Origin: Acinetobacter equi
GTDB taxonomy: Bacteria > Pseudomonadota > Gammaproteobacteria > Pseudomonadales > Moraxellaceae
NCBI RefSeq assembly: GCF_001307195.1
Contig: NZ_CP012808.1
Location: 992,001-1,056,000 of the forward strand
Direction: 5' to 3'
DNA length: 64,000 nucleotides
Below, piece by piece: positions 44,790-54,327 of the stretch (within the stretch, counting starts at the first letter, position 1; each line of letters starts with the position of its first letter). The notes under the pieces were generated by a model. It saw nothing but the letters and a program-made list of their open reading frames with translations, was not told the DNA's origin and did not search any database. Position numbers and translations under genes: made by a program.

Positions 44790-45885
44790 GTGGAAATTAA
44801 TCCTTATCTGAACCAATTAAAAGACTTAAACGACCGTGGTCTAACATTACGGGGGTATCTTTGACTACGATCTAAAAAAAGAGCGTTTAGAAGAAGTTCT
44901 CCGTGAATTAGAAGACCCTACAATTTGGAATGACCAAAACCGTGCTCAAGCAATGGCTAAAGAAAAAGGCGAGCTTGAGAATGTATTGAATGTTCTTGAT
45001 GACTTAGCAACTCAATTAGAAGATGCACAAGCATTGCTTGATTTAGCTGTAGAAGCCGATGATGAAAGCTTATTGGTTGATGTACAAAGTGAATTAGATA
45101 CAGCAGAAGAAGAGTTAGCAAAACTTGAATTCCGCCGTATGTTTAATAACCCTATGGACCCGAACCCATGTTATGTGGAAATTCAAGCGGGTTCTGGCGG
45201 TACAGAAGCACAAGATTGGGCTTCAATGCTATTACGTATGTATATGCGTTGGATTGAACGTCATGGCTTTAAAGCAGAATTGATGGAAGAATCTGATGGT
45301 GATGTTGCAGGGATTAAATCTGCAACGATCCGTGTTGAAGGTGAATATGCCTACGGCTGGTTGCGTACTGAGTCGGGTGTGCATCGTCTTGTTCGTAAAT
45401 CACCTTTTGACTCTGGTAACCGTCGTCATACATCGTTCTCTGCGGTATTTGTATCACCTGAAGTAGATGACAATATTGAGATTGAAATCAATCCTGCAGA
45501 TGTTCGTACAGATACGTATCGTGCATCAGGTGCAGGTGGTCAGCATATTAACAAAACAGACTCAGCGGTACGTTTAACACATGCACCAACAGGTATTGTT
45601 GTTGCTTGTCAAAACCAACGTTCGCAACATGCAAACCGTGATCATGCTTGGAAACAATTACGTGCAAAATTGTATGAATTGGAAATGAGTAAACGGAATG
45701 AGGCTGCTCAAGCTTTAGAAGATACGAAATCTGATATTGGTTGGGGAAGTCAAATTCGTTCATATGTATTAGATGATTCACGTATTAAAGATTTACGTAC
45801 AGGTGTTGAAAACTCGAATACGGGTGCAGTACTTGATGGTGATCTTGATAAGTTTATTGAGGCGAGCTTAAAGCAAGGTCTCTAA
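44790..45885 (+). CDS. prfB: peptide chain release factor 2, programmed +1 frameshift
   Basis: RF2 is encoded in two frames: GTG at 44790 to codon 24 (CTT at 44859-44861), an in-frame TGA at 44862-44864, then the +1 frame from 44863 to the TAA at 45885, about 364 residues in all. The site CGG-GGG-TAT-CTT-TGA-C has the SD-like GGGGG and slippery CTTTGAC of autoregulated prfB genes. The second frame carries the stop-recognising SPF ([14 protein letters not shown]) and the catalytic GGQ ([15 protein letters not shown]). RF2 reads UGA and UAA. The residue corresponding to E. coli K-12 Thr246 is Ala here, as in most bacteria. Confidence 0.97.
44851..44865 (+). promoter_or_regulatory. RF2 programmed +1 frameshift site
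   Basis: GGGGG-TAT-CTT-TGA-C contains the Shine-Dalgarno-like stimulator 3 bases before the slippery CTT and the poorly terminated UGA-C. Low RF2 favours slipping, so RF2 controls its own synthesis. Confidence 0.95.
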
Positions 45886-45928
45886 GACTGATTAATCAAT
45901 AAAAATTGCATAATTCAGTGGAATTGCA

Positions 45929-45976
45929 AATATATCGAAAAAAATAGATATTAATATCGAAAAAATACGATATATT
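45929..45976. promoter_or_regulatory. candidate ArsR operator upstream of the arsR-nemA pair
   Basis: Arms AATATATCG (45929-45937) and CGATATATT (45968-45976) form an inverted repeat. Inside the stretch, ATATCGAAAAAA occurs twice as a direct repeat (45932-45943 and 45954-45965), 22 bases or about two helical turns apart. It lies 38 bases before the regulator start. Confidence 0.55.
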
Positions 45977-46013
45977 AGTCGCAAGGATGCTGGATTAAGC
46001 AATCAATGCTCAG

Positions 46014-46325
46014 ATGTGTCTGAAAATGGATATAGATTTAATTTTTAAAGCATTAGCCAATCCTACTCGTAGGCAAATTTTAGAATGGTTGAAATCGCCA
46101 GAACGATTTTTGTCTGTAGAGGAGTGCGGTGACTTTAAACGTGGGGTTTGTGCAGGTCAAATTGAAAAATTGGGTAAAGTATCCCAATCGACCATGTCAA
46201 ATCATTTATCTGTTTTACAGCAAGCAGGACTCATTCAAGCTCAAAAATACGGGCAGTGGTCTTATTTTTCTCGCAATGAAATCTTAATTCAGCAATATAT
46301 TGATTATTTAAAAAGCACACTTTAA
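46014..46325 (+). CDS. ArsR family winged-helix regulator
   Basis: A 103-residue ArsR/SmtB-type repressor. KALANPTRRQILEWL is the usual N-terminal helix, and QSTMSNHLSVLQQAGLIQAQ with the YGQWSYFSR wing is the DNA-binding part. Two cysteines lie in the insert EECGDFKRGVCAGQ (about residues 42-51), a possible thiol sensor for electrophiles rather than the classic CVC metal site. Its stop overlaps the first possible ATG of the nemA frame, so the pair forms an operon. It probably represses this operon through the repeats just upstream. Confidence 0.85.
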   Translation: MCLKMDIDLIFKALANPTRRQILEWLKSPERFLSVEECGDFKRGVCAGQIEKLGKVSQSTMSNHLSVLQQAGLIQAQKYGQWSYFSRNEILIQQYIDYLKSTL

Positions 46326-46345
46326 TGCCGTGCTTAGAGGTATCT

Positions 46346-47413
46346 ATGGCTGAATTAAATACACCTTTAATTCTTGGTGATTTACATTTAAAAAATCGTG
46401 TCGTAATGGCACCACTTACACGTAGTCGTGCAACCGATGACCGTGTGCCAACAGAAATGATGGCTGAATATTATGCGCAGCGCGCTAGTGCGGGTCTCAT
46501 TATTTCAGAAGCAACGGTAATATCAGAAGAAGCAAATGGTTATTTAAATACGCCAGGATTATTTACTGATGCTCAAGTTAAGGGTTGGAAAAAAGTCACT
46601 TCAGCAGTTCATAACAAAGAAAGTTTAATTGTGGCACAGCTTTGGCATGTTGGTCGCGTATCTCATCCAGATCTATTAAATGGTGAAACACCTGTTTCAG
46701 CAAGCGCTGTTCAACAAGCAGGTCATGTCAGCTTATTACGTCCAAAACGTGAATATGTTTTGCCTCGTCCACTTGAAATTTCTGAGATTCATGCAATTAC
46801 TGCGCAATATAAACAAGCAGCAATTCGTGCAAAAGAAGCAGGTTTTGATGGTGTTGAATTACATGCAGCAAATGGTTATTTAATTGATCAATTCCTACAA
46901 ACTAAAACGAACTTACGCGAAGATGAATACGGTGGTTCAGTAGAAAATCGTGCTCGTTTCCTATTGGAAGTAATTGATGCATTAATTGAGGTTTGGGGTG
47001 CAGGTCGAGTAGGTGTTCATTTATCACCACGTGGCGATGAGCATGATATGGGTGACCATGATCCACGTGAAACATTTGGTTATGTGATGCAAGAACTTGG
47101 TAAGCGTAAAATTGCCTTTTTCTTTACACGTGAATATTTAGCTGAAGATAGTATTTCAAGTTATTTAAAAGAACGTTCAAATGGAGTTCCATATATTGCG
47201 AATATGCGTTTAAGCCGTGAAGATGCAGTAGCACTTTTAGCTTCTGGAAAAGCAGATGCAGTATCTTTTGGTAAAGCTTATATTGCAAATCCAGATTTAT
47301 TTGAGCGTTTGGTACAAAATGCACCATTAAATGAATTAAAATTAGAAACTATGATTGGCACTTCAGTTGCTGAAGGATATATCGATTATCCAACATTAGA
47401 GACTGTTGCTTAA
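46346..47413 (+). CDS. nemA: alkene reductase / N-ethylmaleimide reductase, old yellow enzyme family
   Basis: A 355-residue FMN-dependent ene-reductase. LKNRVVMAPLTRSRA starts the TIM barrel, QLWHVGRVSH binds flavin, VELHAANGYLIDQF has the His-x-x-Asn substrate pair, and FGKAYIANPDLFERL closes the barrel. NemA reduces electrophiles such as N-ethylmaleimide, methylglyoxal and nitro-esters. ATG 46346 has AGAGG 5 bases upstream, while the earlier ATG at 46325 overlaps the arsR stop. The coupling with a two-cysteine ArsR protein parallels the NemR-NemA electrophile response. Confidence 0.92.
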   Translation: MAELNTPLILGDLHLKNRVVMAPLTRSRATDDRVPTEMMAEYYAQRASAGLIISEATVISEEANGYLNTPGLFTDAQVKGWKKVTSAVHNKESLIVAQLWHVGRVSHPDLLNGETPVSASAVQQAGHVSLLRPKREYVLPRPLEISEIHAITAQYKQAAIRAKEAGFDGVELHAANGYLIDQFLQTKTNLREDEYGGSVENRARFLLEVIDALIEVWGAGRVGVHLSPRGDEHDMGDHDPRETFGYVMQELGKRKIAFFFTREYLAEDSISSYLKERSNGVPYIANMRLSREDAVALLASGKADAVSFGKAYIANPDLFERLVQNAPLNELKLETMIGTSVAEGYIDYPTLETVA

Positions 47414-47497
47414 TTTATAGTAAAGAGAGCTATACGCATTAACATGTGGGTATAGCTCTGTTATATTTTATTTTTATAGATTGTCTGAGGCGATTCT

Positions 47498-48778
47498 TTG
47501 GCTACACCATTTTGGTATAACGCAGCATTAACATTCATTAAGCCCTATTATAAGTGGCGCATAAAAAAGCGTGCGGATAATGCTGAACAATTGCATCAAG
47601 AATCTTTAGAAAGATTTGGTCCTTTTCAGGCTGTTAAAAATACACAAGCAATTTGGTTTCATGCTGTTTCTGTGGGGGAAACAAATGCAGCGCAACCACT
47701 CATTGAACACTATTTAAAATTAGGCCACCCAGTTTTAGTCACCAATACAACCAAAACAGGGCAGGCTCGTGCGAAGTCATTATTCTTAAAAGAACCTTAT
47801 TTAGATTTATTTCAAGCCGTTTATTTACCAGCAGATCAAAAGCATTTAGTACGTAATTTTTTTGATAAATATCAGCCTAAAATTCTTGCTTTAGTTGAAA
47901 CAGAACTTTGGCCTAATTTAATTGATCAAGCAAATAAGCAAAAGATTCCTTGTATGTTGATTAATGCTCGATTATCAGAAAAGTCAGCAAAAGGTTATGG
48001 CAAAGTACCAAGCTTAACAATACCTATGTTGAATGGGCTTCAGCAATTATTGGCACAAGATCAAGCGACAAAAGAAAGATTTATTGACTTAGGTATGTCT
48101 GCTGAACATGCTCAAGTGGTTGGAAGTATTAAATTCGATATTTCTGCACCACATTCATTTCTTGAGCAAGCTGAACAATTAAAAGAACAGTGGAATTTAG
48201 CTTCACGTAAAATAATTGTTTTAGCGAGTACTCATGCTCCAGAAGAACAGAATTTATTAGCAGCTTTAAAGCCTTATTTACAGCAATACCCAGAGCTTTT
48301 GTGTATTGTTGTACCAAGACATCCTGAACGGTTTGAAGAAGTTTTTGATGTTTGCCAAAATTTACAGTTGGTCATTCAACGTCGAAGTTTAGCTGAACAA
48401 ATTCAGCCTGATACACAAGTCTATTTAGCTGATAGCATGGGTGAAATGTGGCTTTGGTATGCATTAAGTCAAGCTTGTTACGTGGGCGGTTCTTTGAATG
48501 AACCTGGTGGTGGTCACAATATTTTAGAGCCCTTGGCATTACATGTTCCGACAATTTTGGGAAAAAATTATTTAAATTTTCAAACGATTGTTGATGAATT
48601 TATTCATGCAGAAGCTATTCGTGTTGTTCAAAATGCAGAGGAAGCAGCAGAAGCACTAATTCAATTGGTTTTTGATTCTGAATTGGTTGAATTATTAAAT
48701 TTTAATGCAGATCGTATTATGCAAGCAAATAAAGGCTCTTTAGAAAAGCATATTCATGTCATTGATCAATATTTATAA
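47498..48778 (+). CDS. waaA: 3-deoxy-D-manno-octulosonic acid transferase
   Basis: A 426-residue GT30 enzyme that adds Kdo to lipid A. The N-terminal domain contains IWFHAVSVGETNAAQPLI and TNTTKTGQARAKSLF, and the C-terminal domain VLASTHAPEEQNLL, VVPRHPERFEEV and YVGGSLNEPGGGHNILEPLA. The start is TTG at 47498, supported by GAGG 7 bases upstream and no better ATG nearby. N-terminal hydrophobicity suggests an inner-membrane-associated protein. rsmE follows within 15 bases. Confidence 0.94.
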   Translation: MATPFWYNAALTFIKPYYKWRIKKRADNAEQLHQESLERFGPFQAVKNTQAIWFHAVSVGETNAAQPLIEHYLKLGHPVLVTNTTKTGQARAKSLFLKEPYLDLFQAVYLPADQKHLVRNFFDKYQPKILALVETELWPNLIDQANKQKIPCMLINARLSEKSAKGYGKVPSLTIPMLNGLQQLLAQDQATKERFIDLGMSAEHAQVVGSIKFDISAPHSFLEQAEQLKEQWNLASRKIIVLASTHAPEEQNLLAALKPYLQQYPELLCIVVPRHPERFEEVFDVCQNLQLVIQRRSLAEQIQPDTQVYLADSMGEMWLWYALSQACYVGGSLNEPGGGHNILEPLALHVPTILGKNYLNFQTIVDEFIHAEAIRVVQNAEEAAEALIQLVFDSELVELLNFNADRIMQANKGSLEKHIHVIDQYL

Positions 48779-48792
48779 GCTTGGTTAATGAA

Positions 48793-49500
48793 ATGAATAT
48801 TGTTTTACTTGATGAGCGTCAAACTCAAAATGACATTTGGAATATTACAGCGCAAAGACAATTAATACATCTACACGAGCATTTGAATATTCAAATTGGA
48901 GATACTTTAAAAGTTGGTATTTTAAATGGGAAGCGTTATTTAACAGAAGTGATTGATGTTTCTGAACATGTCATTTCAGTTAAGCCATTACATGAAGAAC
49001 TCATTCCAAATAAGTTACCAGTGACGCTTATTGTCGCTATGCCACGGCCTAAAGTGCTGAGACGTCTAATCGCAGATAGCGTGACTTTAGGTGTAGAAAA
49101 AATTATTTTATTGCATAGCTATCGGGTAGATAAAAGCTATTGGCAAACGCCTTTTTTACAACAATTAGAGTCTTTTATTCATTTAGGTTTAGAGCAAGCT
49201 GGAGATACGCAGCCTCCTAAAATTGAAGTTTATAAACGTTTTAAACCTTTTGTTGAAGATGTTTTACCGCAATTCATTTCTCAAGATTGCCCTGCTTTTG
49301 TAGCTCATCCTTATACAGATATTCCAATGCCTGTAGCAATTGATCATGCTTGTAGTATTATCATTGGACCTGAAGGTGGGTTTATTCCTTATGAAGTTGA
49401 GTTATTGCAAAAAAATGGTTGCCAAGTCAGAAACTTAGGCAACCGTATTATTCGCACTGAAACAGTTATTCCTTATGTATTAGGAAGATTGTTTTGCTAA
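48793..49500 (+). CDS. rsmE: 16S rRNA (uracil1498-N3)-methyltransferase
   Basis: About 235 residues of the SPOUT family, methylating U1498 of 16S rRNA. Features are the N-terminal PUA-like domain (LHEHLNIQIGDTLKVGIL), the LGVEKIILLHSYRVDKSYW segment, IIIGPEGGFIPYEVELL (the knotted SAM site) and LGNRIIRTETVIPYVLGRL at the end. The ATG at 48793 gives the family's usual MNIVLLDERQ start. Its last 21 bases overlap the 3' end of the convergent mscS-like gene. Confidence 0.94.
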   Translation: MNIVLLDERQTQNDIWNITAQRQLIHLHEHLNIQIGDTLKVGILNGKRYLTEVIDVSEHVISVKPLHEELIPNKLPVTLIVAMPRPKVLRRLIADSVTLGVEKIILLHSYRVDKSYWQTPFLQQLESFIHLGLEQAGDTQPPKIEVYKRFKPFVEDVLPQFISQDCPAFVAHPYTDIPMPVAIDHACSIIIGPEGGFIPYEVELLQKNGCQVRNLGNRIIRTETVIPYVLGRLFC

Positions 49501-50454
49501 ATGCTCATTTAGATCATTACCCAACATTTTAACTTCTTGAATTGGATACGGAATAGATATTCCATTTTGGTTAAAGCTGTCGACGACTTCTTCTTGAGTT
49601 TTACTAATAGATGTTGAAATTGATGTTTCAGTGGTATTAATCCACCAGCGAACATTTAAGTTAATTGAAAAGTCAGCAAGTGTTGAAACATTGACAGAAA
49701 AAGCTGGTTGGCTCAGTACGGTTGGATCACGATCTAAAATTGTTCTAATAATTTCTTTGGCTTGTTGTACATCATCTTCATAACCAATACCAACAACAAA
49801 CTCACAACGACGGCGTTGATAGGCTGTATTAACGGTCACCGCACTGGTATAAACCGTTGCATTTGGAATCACAATACGTCTTCCATCTGGAGAGCGTAAA
49901 AAGGTTGCACGAATTTGAATATCTTCAACAGTACCTTCCATACCATTCACAATAATATCGTCGCCAATTTTAAAAGGTTCACTTAAAAGAATAAGAATTC
50001 CAGATAATAAGTTTTGGAAAATATCTTTGAATGCAAAACCGATTGCAACAGAGCCAATGCCTAATGCACTCATAAGCTGACCTGGTGTAAAACCTGGAAT
50101 AGCAATGACCATGGCAATTAAAAAACCGAAAAAAACAATAAAGGAGCTACCTACACGGTTAAGTACAAGTACTAGGTTTTGCTTGCTATATGAGCTTTCA
50201 GTTAATGCTTTACGCACAAAAAACTTAAAGAGTTTAGAAAATAAATAAAAAATTGTAAAAACAACAAGAGCAATACAAATATAAGGTAGGCGAGACCAAA
50301 AACCATCAATAATTTGATCGATTGCGGCATATGCATCGTTATATTTAGTGGTATGTGCAATGACAGTTTGAGTTGTTCTTTCACTCGCCTCATGTAGTAA
50401 CTGAGCTGTTTCTTGAGCGACTAAGTCACTTAAGCTACCTTTTTCTTCGGCCAT
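49480..50454 (-). CDS. MscS family mechanosensitive ion channel
   Basis: A 324-residue small-conductance mechanosensitive channel. A short amphipathic N-terminus is followed by three helices: LPYICIALVVFTIFYLF, SSFIVFFGFLIAMVIAI, and the pore-lining stretch with LMSALGIGSVAIGFAFKDIF and NLLSGILILLSEPF. The cytoplasmic beta domain has IVNGMEGTVEDIQIRATFLR and the cage domain follows. The length and topology match the YnaI/MscS core type. It protects against hypo-osmotic shock. The 3' end overlaps rsmE on the other strand. Confidence 0.92.
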   Translation of the reverse strand: MAEEKGSLSDLVAQETAQLLHEASERTTQTVIAHTTKYNDAYAAIDQIIDGFWSRLPYICIALVVFTIFYLFSKLFKFFVRKALTESSYSKQNLVLVLNRVGSSFIVFFGFLIAMVIAIPGFTPGQLMSALGIGSVAIGFAFKDIFQNLLSGILILLSEPFKIGDDIIVNGMEGTVEDIQIRATFLRSPDGRRIVIPNATVYTSAVTVNTAYQRRRCEFVVGIGYEDDVQQAKEIIRTILDRDPTVLSQPAFSVNVSTLADFSINLNVRWWINTTETSISTSISKTQEEVVDSFNQNGISIPYPIQEVKMLGNDLNEHLAKQSS

Positions 50455-51016
50455 TGATGTTTCTATCCAAATGATAAGAGATATAAAAAAAGTAATTAAC
50501 GTGTATTTATGACATTACTTTTCTTACATTTTGTCAGAAAATTACTTATATGTTTAGGTATTAAAATATCATTTTAGTTGTGAAGTGTTAATTAAAAAGC
50601 AATATATTAAGAATGTTAATTGTTAAATACTTTAAGTTGATAATTTATTCATTTTTGAAGAGTCAGTCCTAAAAAATGAATTTGCATTTTAAAAAATCAA
50701 AAAATATATTGATCTTTTATTTAAATAATTTTGATGAAAATTAAGGATGTAATTTTAGCTAAGAGGGATGAAAATATAGGGTATATAGAATATTGCTTAT
50801 TTTTTCTTTTTAAAGCTAAAGTTTACAAAAAAGTCATGATGTCACATTGGAGTTCAGTGATATTTTGAGAAAGTAAATAAATGAACAGTATACGACCAAA
50901 GAAGAATTGAGTTGTTTGAAATTTAACCGCAATACTAAACCAGCATGCAAGTATAACAAGTCAGAAATTGGCATGGCATTTCGTGAGGAAATGTATAACT
51001 ATCAAGGAAGTAGCTT
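50455..51016 (+). other. intergenic region upstream of acs
   Basis: These 562 bases are AT-rich and carry no gene or strong hairpin. They serve as the divergent control region of the mscS-like gene and acs. AAGGAAG at 51004-51010 is the acs ribosome site. The long leader is compatible with several regulator sites, but I cannot identify one. Confidence 0.5.
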
Positions 51017-52960
51017 ATGAAAGAAGTGTATTCTGTACCAGAAGGATTTAAACGTACAGCACGAACCAACGAAGAGGAATATTTTCAAAGGTATCAAAAC
51101 TCCATTGAGAATCCTGATGAATTTTGGGCAGAACAAGCGCAAAAATTAGAATGGATAAAACCATTTAGTAAAGTGAAAGATACGAATTTTGATCCTGAAA
51201 ATTTTAAAATTGAATGGTTTGCTGATGGGCAATTGAATGTTAGTGCAAATTGCTTAGATCGACATTTAAAAGAACATCCATATAAGCCTGCCATTATTTG
51301 GGAAGGCGACCATCCATCACGTCATAAAATTATTTCATTTGTAGAACTACATGATGAAACATGCCGTTTTGCGAATGTTTTAAAAAAACAGGGAGTAAAA
51401 AAAGGCGATAGAGTTATTTTATATATGCCAATGGTATCTGAAGCCGCGATAGCAATGCTTGCATGTGCACGTATTGGTGCTGTGCATTGTGTGGTTTTTG
51501 GTGGATTTTCACCAGATTCATTAGCAAGTCGTATTGAAGATAGTCAGGCAACAGTAGTGATTACTGCTGATTCTGGAACGCGTGGTGGTAAACCTATTTA
51601 TTTAAAAGAAAATGTAGATGCTGCCTTAGAAGTTCAAGGAACAGAGTCTATTGAAAAAGTTATCGTGGTTCATCGTTCTGGGCATCCTATTACCATGAAA
51701 GAAGGAAGAGATTTGTGGTATCACATGGAAATTATGACAGTCACAGATGATTGCCCACCTGAACCAATGAATGCAGAAGATCCTTTATTTATTTTGTATA
51801 CTTCGGGTTCTACAGGAAAACCTAAAGGTGTTTTACATACAACAGGTGGCTATTTAACTTATGTGAATAGCACCTTTAGAGAAATTTTTGATATTAAACA
51901 AAATGATGTATTTTGGTGTACCGCAGATGTAGGGTGGATTACAGGGCATTCTTATGTTTTATATGGACCACTTTCTAATGGTATTTCTACCGTTATGTTT
52001 GAAGGAATTCCACAATATCCAACTTGGGCAAGAACAGGGCATATTGTAGATAAGCATAATGTCAGCATTCTTTATACGGCACCAACAGCTATTCGCGCCA
52101 TGATGAGAGAGGGTGATGCTTTTGTCCGAGAAAGTAATCGAAGTAGTTTACGATTACTCGGATCAGTTGGTGAGCCAATTAATCCAGAAGCTTGGAATTG
52201 GTATTATACCGTTGTTGGCGAAGAGCGTTGTCCTATTGTTGATACGTGGTGGCAGACTGAAACTGGCGGTATTTTAATTTCACCATTACCAGGTGCAACA
52301 CCTTTAAAACCAGGTTCTGCTACACGTCCATTATTTGGGATTCAACCTGCAATTGTCGATGCTGAAGGTAATGAATTAGAGGGTGCTGCTGAAGGAAATT
52401 TAATTATTAAAGATTCTTGGCCAGGACAAATGCGAACAATTTGGGGCGATCCAAAACGCTTTATAGAAGCTTACTTTTCAACATATTCAGGGTCATATTT
52501 TACTGGAGATGGTGCTCGTCGAGATGAGGATGGCTATTATTGGATTACAGGTCGTGTTGATGATGTTTTAAATGTATCAGGGCATCGCTTGGGTACCGCA
52601 GAAATTGAAAGTGCGCTTGTCGCTCATGAATATGTAGCCGAGGCTGCTGTTGTTGGGATGCCGCATGACATTAAAGGTCAAGGTATTTGTTCCTTTGTTA
52701 CTCTTCAAGCAGGGGTTATTGAATCAGAAGAGCTACGTGCCGAATTAGTCGCTTGGGTACGTAAAATTTTAGGACCTGTAGCAACACCAGATGCATTACA
52801 TTGGGCACCTGCATTACCTAAAACGCGCTCTGGAAAAATTATGCGCCGTATTTTAAGAAAAATTGCAGCAAATGAACTTGATAGTTTAGGTGATACATCA
52901 ACTTTGGCTGAACCTCAGGTTGTTGAGCATCTGATTAAAACTGTTTACCCAAATGATTAA
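51017..52960 (+). CDS. acs: acetyl-CoA synthetase (AMP-forming)
   Basis: A 647-residue ANL enzyme that activates acetate with ATP and Co[18 protein letters not shown] is the A3 phosphate loop, [20 protein letters not shown] holds the acetate-pocket Trp, [20 protein letters not shown] is the hinge, and [11 protein letters not shown] carries the C-terminal catalytic Lys that is acetylated by Pat-type enzymes in other bacteria. The Trp and the length fit acetyl- rather than propionyl-CoA synthetase. It is monocistronic. Confidence 0.94.
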   Translation: MKEVYSVPEGFKRTARTNEEEYFQRYQNSIENPDEFWAEQAQKLEWIKPFSKVKDTNFDPENFKIEWFADGQLNVSANCLDRHLKEHPYKPAIIWEGDHPSRHKIISFVELHDETCRFANVLKKQGVKKGDRVILYMPMVSEAAIAMLACARIGAVHCVVFGGFSPDSLASRIEDSQATVVITADSGTRGGKPIYLKENVDAALEVQGTESIEKVIVVHRSGHPITMKEGRDLWYHMEIMTVTDDCPPEPMNAEDPLFILYTSGSTGKPKGVLHTTGGYLTYVNSTFREIFDIKQNDVFWCTADVGWITGHSYVLYGPLSNGISTVMFEGIPQYPTWARTGHIVDKHNVSILYTAPTAIRAMMREGDAFVRESNRSSLRLLGSVGEPINPEAWNWYYTVVGEERCPIVDTWWQTETGGILISPLPGATPLKPGSATRPLFGIQPAIVDAEGNELEGAAEGNLIIKDSWPGQMRTIWGDPKRFIEAYFSTYSGSYFTGDGARRDEDGYYWITGRVDDVLNVSGHRLGTAEIESALVAHEYVAEAAVVGMPHDIKGQGICSFVTLQAGVIESEELRAELVAWVRKILGPVATPDALHWAPALPKTRSGKIMRRILRKIAANELDSLGDTSTLAEPQVVEHLIKTVYPND

Positions 52961-52970
52961 TTGTATTGAA

Positions 52971-53005
52971 CTAAATACCGGTTGTTTTCAAACGGTATTT
53001 TTATT
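52971..53005 (+). terminator. Rho-independent terminator after acs
   Basis: AAATACCG and CGGTATTT (52973-52980 and 52993-53000) form the stem, with an inner TTG/CAA pair, followed by TTATTTT. Confidence 0.75.
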
Positions 53006-53103
53006 TTATAGATAAGTTCTGCATGCATTTAGATAAAGCGTCGAAGAATGCTCTGTTAAGCTAGAAAGAGTTGAATAAACTGATAAAAGAACCAGACTAT
53101 ATT

Positions 53104-54282
53104 ATGAATGTTTCCACTCTTGTGACATCTGACCCAATAAAAGTTGCACAGCAATTAGCAGAAAAGCTTGCTTTAACTGCAGCAGAACGAGATAAACAAG
53201 GAGGTAATCCAAAATTTGAACGAGACTTAATTCGTCAAAGTGGATTATTAAATTTGTCCATTCCAAAACAATTTGGGGGGCAAGGTGCAGATTGGCACAT
53301 TATTTTTAAAACGATTCAAACAATTGCACAAGTGGATAGTTCATTAGCACATGTATATGGTTTTCATCATTTATTAATTGCGACAGTACAGCTATTTTCA
53401 CAAGCTGAGCAATATGGCAAATGGTTTGAGCAAACGGCGAAAGACAATTTATTTTGGGGAAATACGCTTAATCCTTTAGATAAAAGAACAACAGCAACAA
53501 AAAATTCAGATCATGAATATATTTTTCATGGTTATAAAAGCTTTTGTTCAGGTTCGATAGATTCCGATATTTTATTATGTTCGGGTTATAACGAAGCAGG
53601 AAAGCTATTAATTGGGGTAATTCCTACATCACGAGAAGGTGTCCAATTTTTAGGTGATTGGAATAATATGGGACAACGCCAAACAGATAGTGGTACTAGC
53701 CATTTTGAATCGGTAAAAATTCATGAAGATGAATTATTATTAAATCCAGGACCACTAAGCACACCATATTCAAGCTTACGTCCTTTGATTGCACAACTTA
53801 TTTTTGTTCACTTATTTTTGGGTGTGGCGGAAGGAGCTTTTGAAACAGCAAAAGAAACAGTTCAAACACAAAAAGCTTGGTCAAAATCATTAGTGGAACA
53901 AGCCGTAAATGATCCATTTACACAAAAACATTTTGCTGAATTTTATGTGCAATTAGAAAGTGTTCGGTTACTGGCTAATAAAGCCATAGATATCTTACAA
54001 TCAGCTTGGAACAAGGGGGATAAACTTTCAGCAGAACAGCGAGGAGAAGTGTCAATTGCAATTGCGACTGCAAAAATTGCAGCGACAAATACATCGTTAT
54101 ACATCACACAAAATATATTCCAAGTGATGGGAGCGAGAGCAACAACGGCTAAATTGAATTTAGATCGCTTTTGGCGCAATGTTCGAACACAAACATTACA
54201 TGATCCTGTCGATTATAAATATCAAGAAATTGGTGAATGGGTTTTAACTGGGAAAGTACCTGATCCAAGTTTTTATTCTTAG
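53104..54282 (+). CDS. acyl-CoA dehydrogenase-fold flavoprotein (DszC/SfnB-like)
   Basis: About 392 residues with the acyl-CoA dehydrogenase fold: the N-terminal helical domain (ERDLIRQSGLLNLSIPKQFGG), the mid beta domain (FHGYKSFCSGSIDSDILLC, then GQRQTDSGTSHFESVKI) and the C-terminal helices (QVMGARATTAKLNLDRFWRN). The last motif and HDPVDYKYQEIGEW are typical of the DszC/SfnB monooxygenase group, which uses reduced FMN, rather than of fatty acid oxidation. It may act on organosulfur compounds, in line with the sfnG-msuE operon 8 kb away. ATG 53104 was chosen, and the longer TTG frame lacks support. Confidence 0.75.
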   Translation: MNVSTLVTSDPIKVAQQLAEKLALTAAERDKQGGNPKFERDLIRQSGLLNLSIPKQFGGQGADWHIIFKTIQTIAQVDSSLAHVYGFHHLLIATVQLFSQAEQYGKWFEQTAKDNLFWGNTLNPLDKRTTATKNSDHEYIFHGYKSFCSGSIDSDILLCSGYNEAGKLLIGVIPTSREGVQFLGDWNNMGQRQTDSGTSHFESVKIHEDELLLNPGPLSTPYSSLRPLIAQLIFVHLFLGVAEGAFETAKETVQTQKAWSKSLVEQAVNDPFTQKHFAEFYVQLESVRLLANKAIDILQSAWNKGDKLSAEQRGEVSIAIATAKIAATNTSLYITQNIFQVMGARATTAKLNLDRFWRNVRTQTLHDPVDYKYQEIGEWVLTGKVPDPSFYS

Positions 54283-54327
54283 TATTTATGAATGAGTTAA
54301 AAGGAATTTTATGTGTATGAGTTCCTT

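Noticed and set aside
44953..45885. Independent 310-residue release-factor gene starting at 44953
   Set aside because: The upstream frame, the TGA and the CTTTGAC site show that the gene starts at 44790 and shifts frame.
50970..50990. Sigma-54-like TTGGCATGGCATTTCG before acs
   Set aside because: The -12 GC is missing at the required distance.
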